In this document: piece by piece, positions 5,657 through 6,304 of the stretch
How the letters are laid out: every line of letters begins with the position of its first letter
Numbering within the stretch: the first letter of the stretch is position 1
NCBI GenBank assembly: GCA_039923455.1
Contig: JBDTCS010000063.1
Location: 1 to 6,304 of the forward strand
Direction of reading: 5' to 3'
DNA length: 6,304 nucleotides
Origin: JBDTCS01 sp039923455
GTDB lineage: Bacteria > Bacteroidota > Ignavibacteria > Palsa-1295
Notes under the pieces: generated by a model
What the model was told of the DNA's origin: nothing
Database searches by the model: none
What the model saw: the letters and a program-made list of their open reading frames with translations, nothing else
Program-made: the position numbers and the translations under genes

Positions 5657-5672
5657 AAGGTTTCCCCACCTT
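5657..5672 (-). terminator. Weak hairpin downstream of the outer-membrane protein gene
   Basis: On the minus strand AAGGT (5672-5668) and ACCTT (5661-5657) pair around a 6-nt loop, 29 bases after the stop codon at 5701. No U-run follows, so this is a poor intrinsic terminator. Apart from this and the candidate promoter, I see nothing definite in 5542-5700. Confidence 0.2.
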
Positions 5673-5700
5673 CGCAGCTACACCGGCTCAGCGGAATCGA

Positions 5701-6304
5701 TTACTTATATCGCTCGACTCCGAACCAGCCAAAGTAGAGTGTCACACCGAGACTTAAGTGGGTCATCGTGATCTGATCAGGATCCGCTTTGAATACAAAT
5801 GCTGCCTTCTGCGTCTCACCCTGGAAAGCGCCAAGTGCGGATATTTCTGCGTAAGGGGTCAGAATAAAACTGTTGCCCAACTCGATATCATAGCGGATTC
5901 CAAACAGCAACGAGATCGCACCACGTTTGAATGTCGCATCCAGTGACTCGACGGTCGGAGAAAGAGTCTGAGCCGTGTCAATCACGCGCTGAAAAAGTTG
6001 CGTACTGTGGATACTCAGATACGTGTACCCGAGCCCTGCATAAAACTTGAACGCGTATCTTGGGGTGATGACAAATCGCAGATCAAAAGAAGCATCGCTG
6101 ATAGCGAGTGTTTCGTGGGTAGGCACTCGATTGCCGGAATCAAGATGCGCCGGACGTGGTCCCGTTGGCGAATTCTCACCGTTGTTATAGAGTCTACTCT
6201 GCACAAGGTCGTCATCCACCTTTAGCGAGGTTAGCGATATCTGAAAATCGAGCACCCGGGTGATCTGTGTCCCTATATGAAAATCTGTCGCGAGTACCGA
6301 GGTC
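5701..6304 (-). CDS. Outer-membrane beta-barrel protein, C-terminal part (5' end off window)
   Basis: The frame is open from the right edge to TAA at 5703-5701, giving 200 residues. A GTG at 6255 exists, but the frame is open above it and already strand-like (FHIGTQITRVLDFQISLTSL), so the true start lies outside. Alternating polar/hydrophobic strands separated by turns mark a barrel: SFDLRFVITPRYAFKFYAGL, GAISLLFGIRYDIEL, FILTPYAEISALGAF and a last strand THLSLGVTLYFGWF. A polar loop of about 30 residues (NGENSPTGPRPAHLDSGNRV region) looks surface-exposed. It resembles the general outer-membrane barrel families (OmpA/OprF-like or PF13568-type) common in Bacteroidota and Chlorobiota. It ends in RYK and lacks the C-terminal phenylalanine typical of many barrels. 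Specific function is unknown; it could be a porin-like, adhesion or structural protein. Confidence 0.75.
   Translation of the reverse strand, partial: TSVLATDFHIGTQITRVLDFQISLTSLKVDDDLVQSRLYNNGENSPTGPRPAHLDSGNRVPTHETLAISDASFDLRFVITPRYAFKFYAGLGYTYLSIHSTQLFQRVIDTAQTLSPTVESLDATFKRGAISLLFGIRYDIELGNSFILTPYAEISALGAFQGETQKAAFVFKADPDQITMTHLSLGVTLYFGWFGVERYK

Noticed and set aside
6015..6255. GTG at 6255 as the true start of the outer-membrane protein, and a second overlapping minus frame at 6015-6215
   Set aside because: The barrel frame stays open and strand-like up to the window edge, so the gene is partial. The overlapping frame is Arg/Ser-rich and has no family resemblance.
1..6304. CRISPR arrays, tRNAs, riboswitches, insertion-sequence ends, toxin-antitoxin or defence genes
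   Set aside because: I looked for regularly spaced repeats, cloverleaf structures, transposase motifs and paired small genes on both strands and saw none.

Overview
The window comes from the chromosome of a Gram-negative bacterium of about 48% GC by eye. It probably belongs to the Bacteroidota/Chlorobiota (FCB) side of the tree. Two things suggest this: a beta-barrel outer-membrane protein, and the lack of a convincing Shine-Dalgarno sequence at any visible start, with A-rich triplets before several start codons instead. The lineage is an inference of moderate-to-low confidence. There are no rRNA, tRNA, CRISPR, insertion-sequence or phage features.

Layout from left to right. 1-426 (minus) is the N-terminal part of a membrane-anchored family 2 glycosyltransferase that runs off the left edge. 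427-591 is a short gap with an inverted repeat and a doubtful 43-codon ORF. 592-1281 (minus) is a fumarylacetoacetate-hydrolase-family enzyme of the FAHD1/YcgM type. 1282-1433 is a divergent promoter region. 1434-2267 (plus) is a multi-pass Yip1-family membrane protein, the only plus-strand gene. It converges on a minus-strand cluster: rel/spoT (5541-3202), ruvX/yqgF (3180-2746) and a stand-alone VKOR-family protein (2736-2308). 5542-5700 is a leader/intergenic region. 5701-6304 (minus) is the C-terminal part of an outer-membrane beta-barrel protein whose start lies beyond the right edge.

The three genes rel, ruvX and VKOR are spaced by 21 and 9 bp and are probably co-transcribed. They cover (p)ppGpp synthesis/hydrolysis, a YqgF-fold nuclease (Holliday-junction resolution or pre-16S rRNA processing) and periplasmic disulfide formation. 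The first two fit a growth-rate/ribosome theme. The VKOR protein is probably just a passenger.

This is mostly an ordinary housekeeping region and I see no new defence or mobile system. The points most worth a second look are: a perfect 13-bp inverted repeat lying on the codons for the VKOR CxxC active site, followed about 20 bp later by a perfect 18-bp palindrome at the end of the same gene; a palindromic element translated as PPLEKEGG in the N-terminal extension of Rel; and the fact that rel, ruvX and VKOR share one reading frame, each pair separated by a single in-frame TAA.
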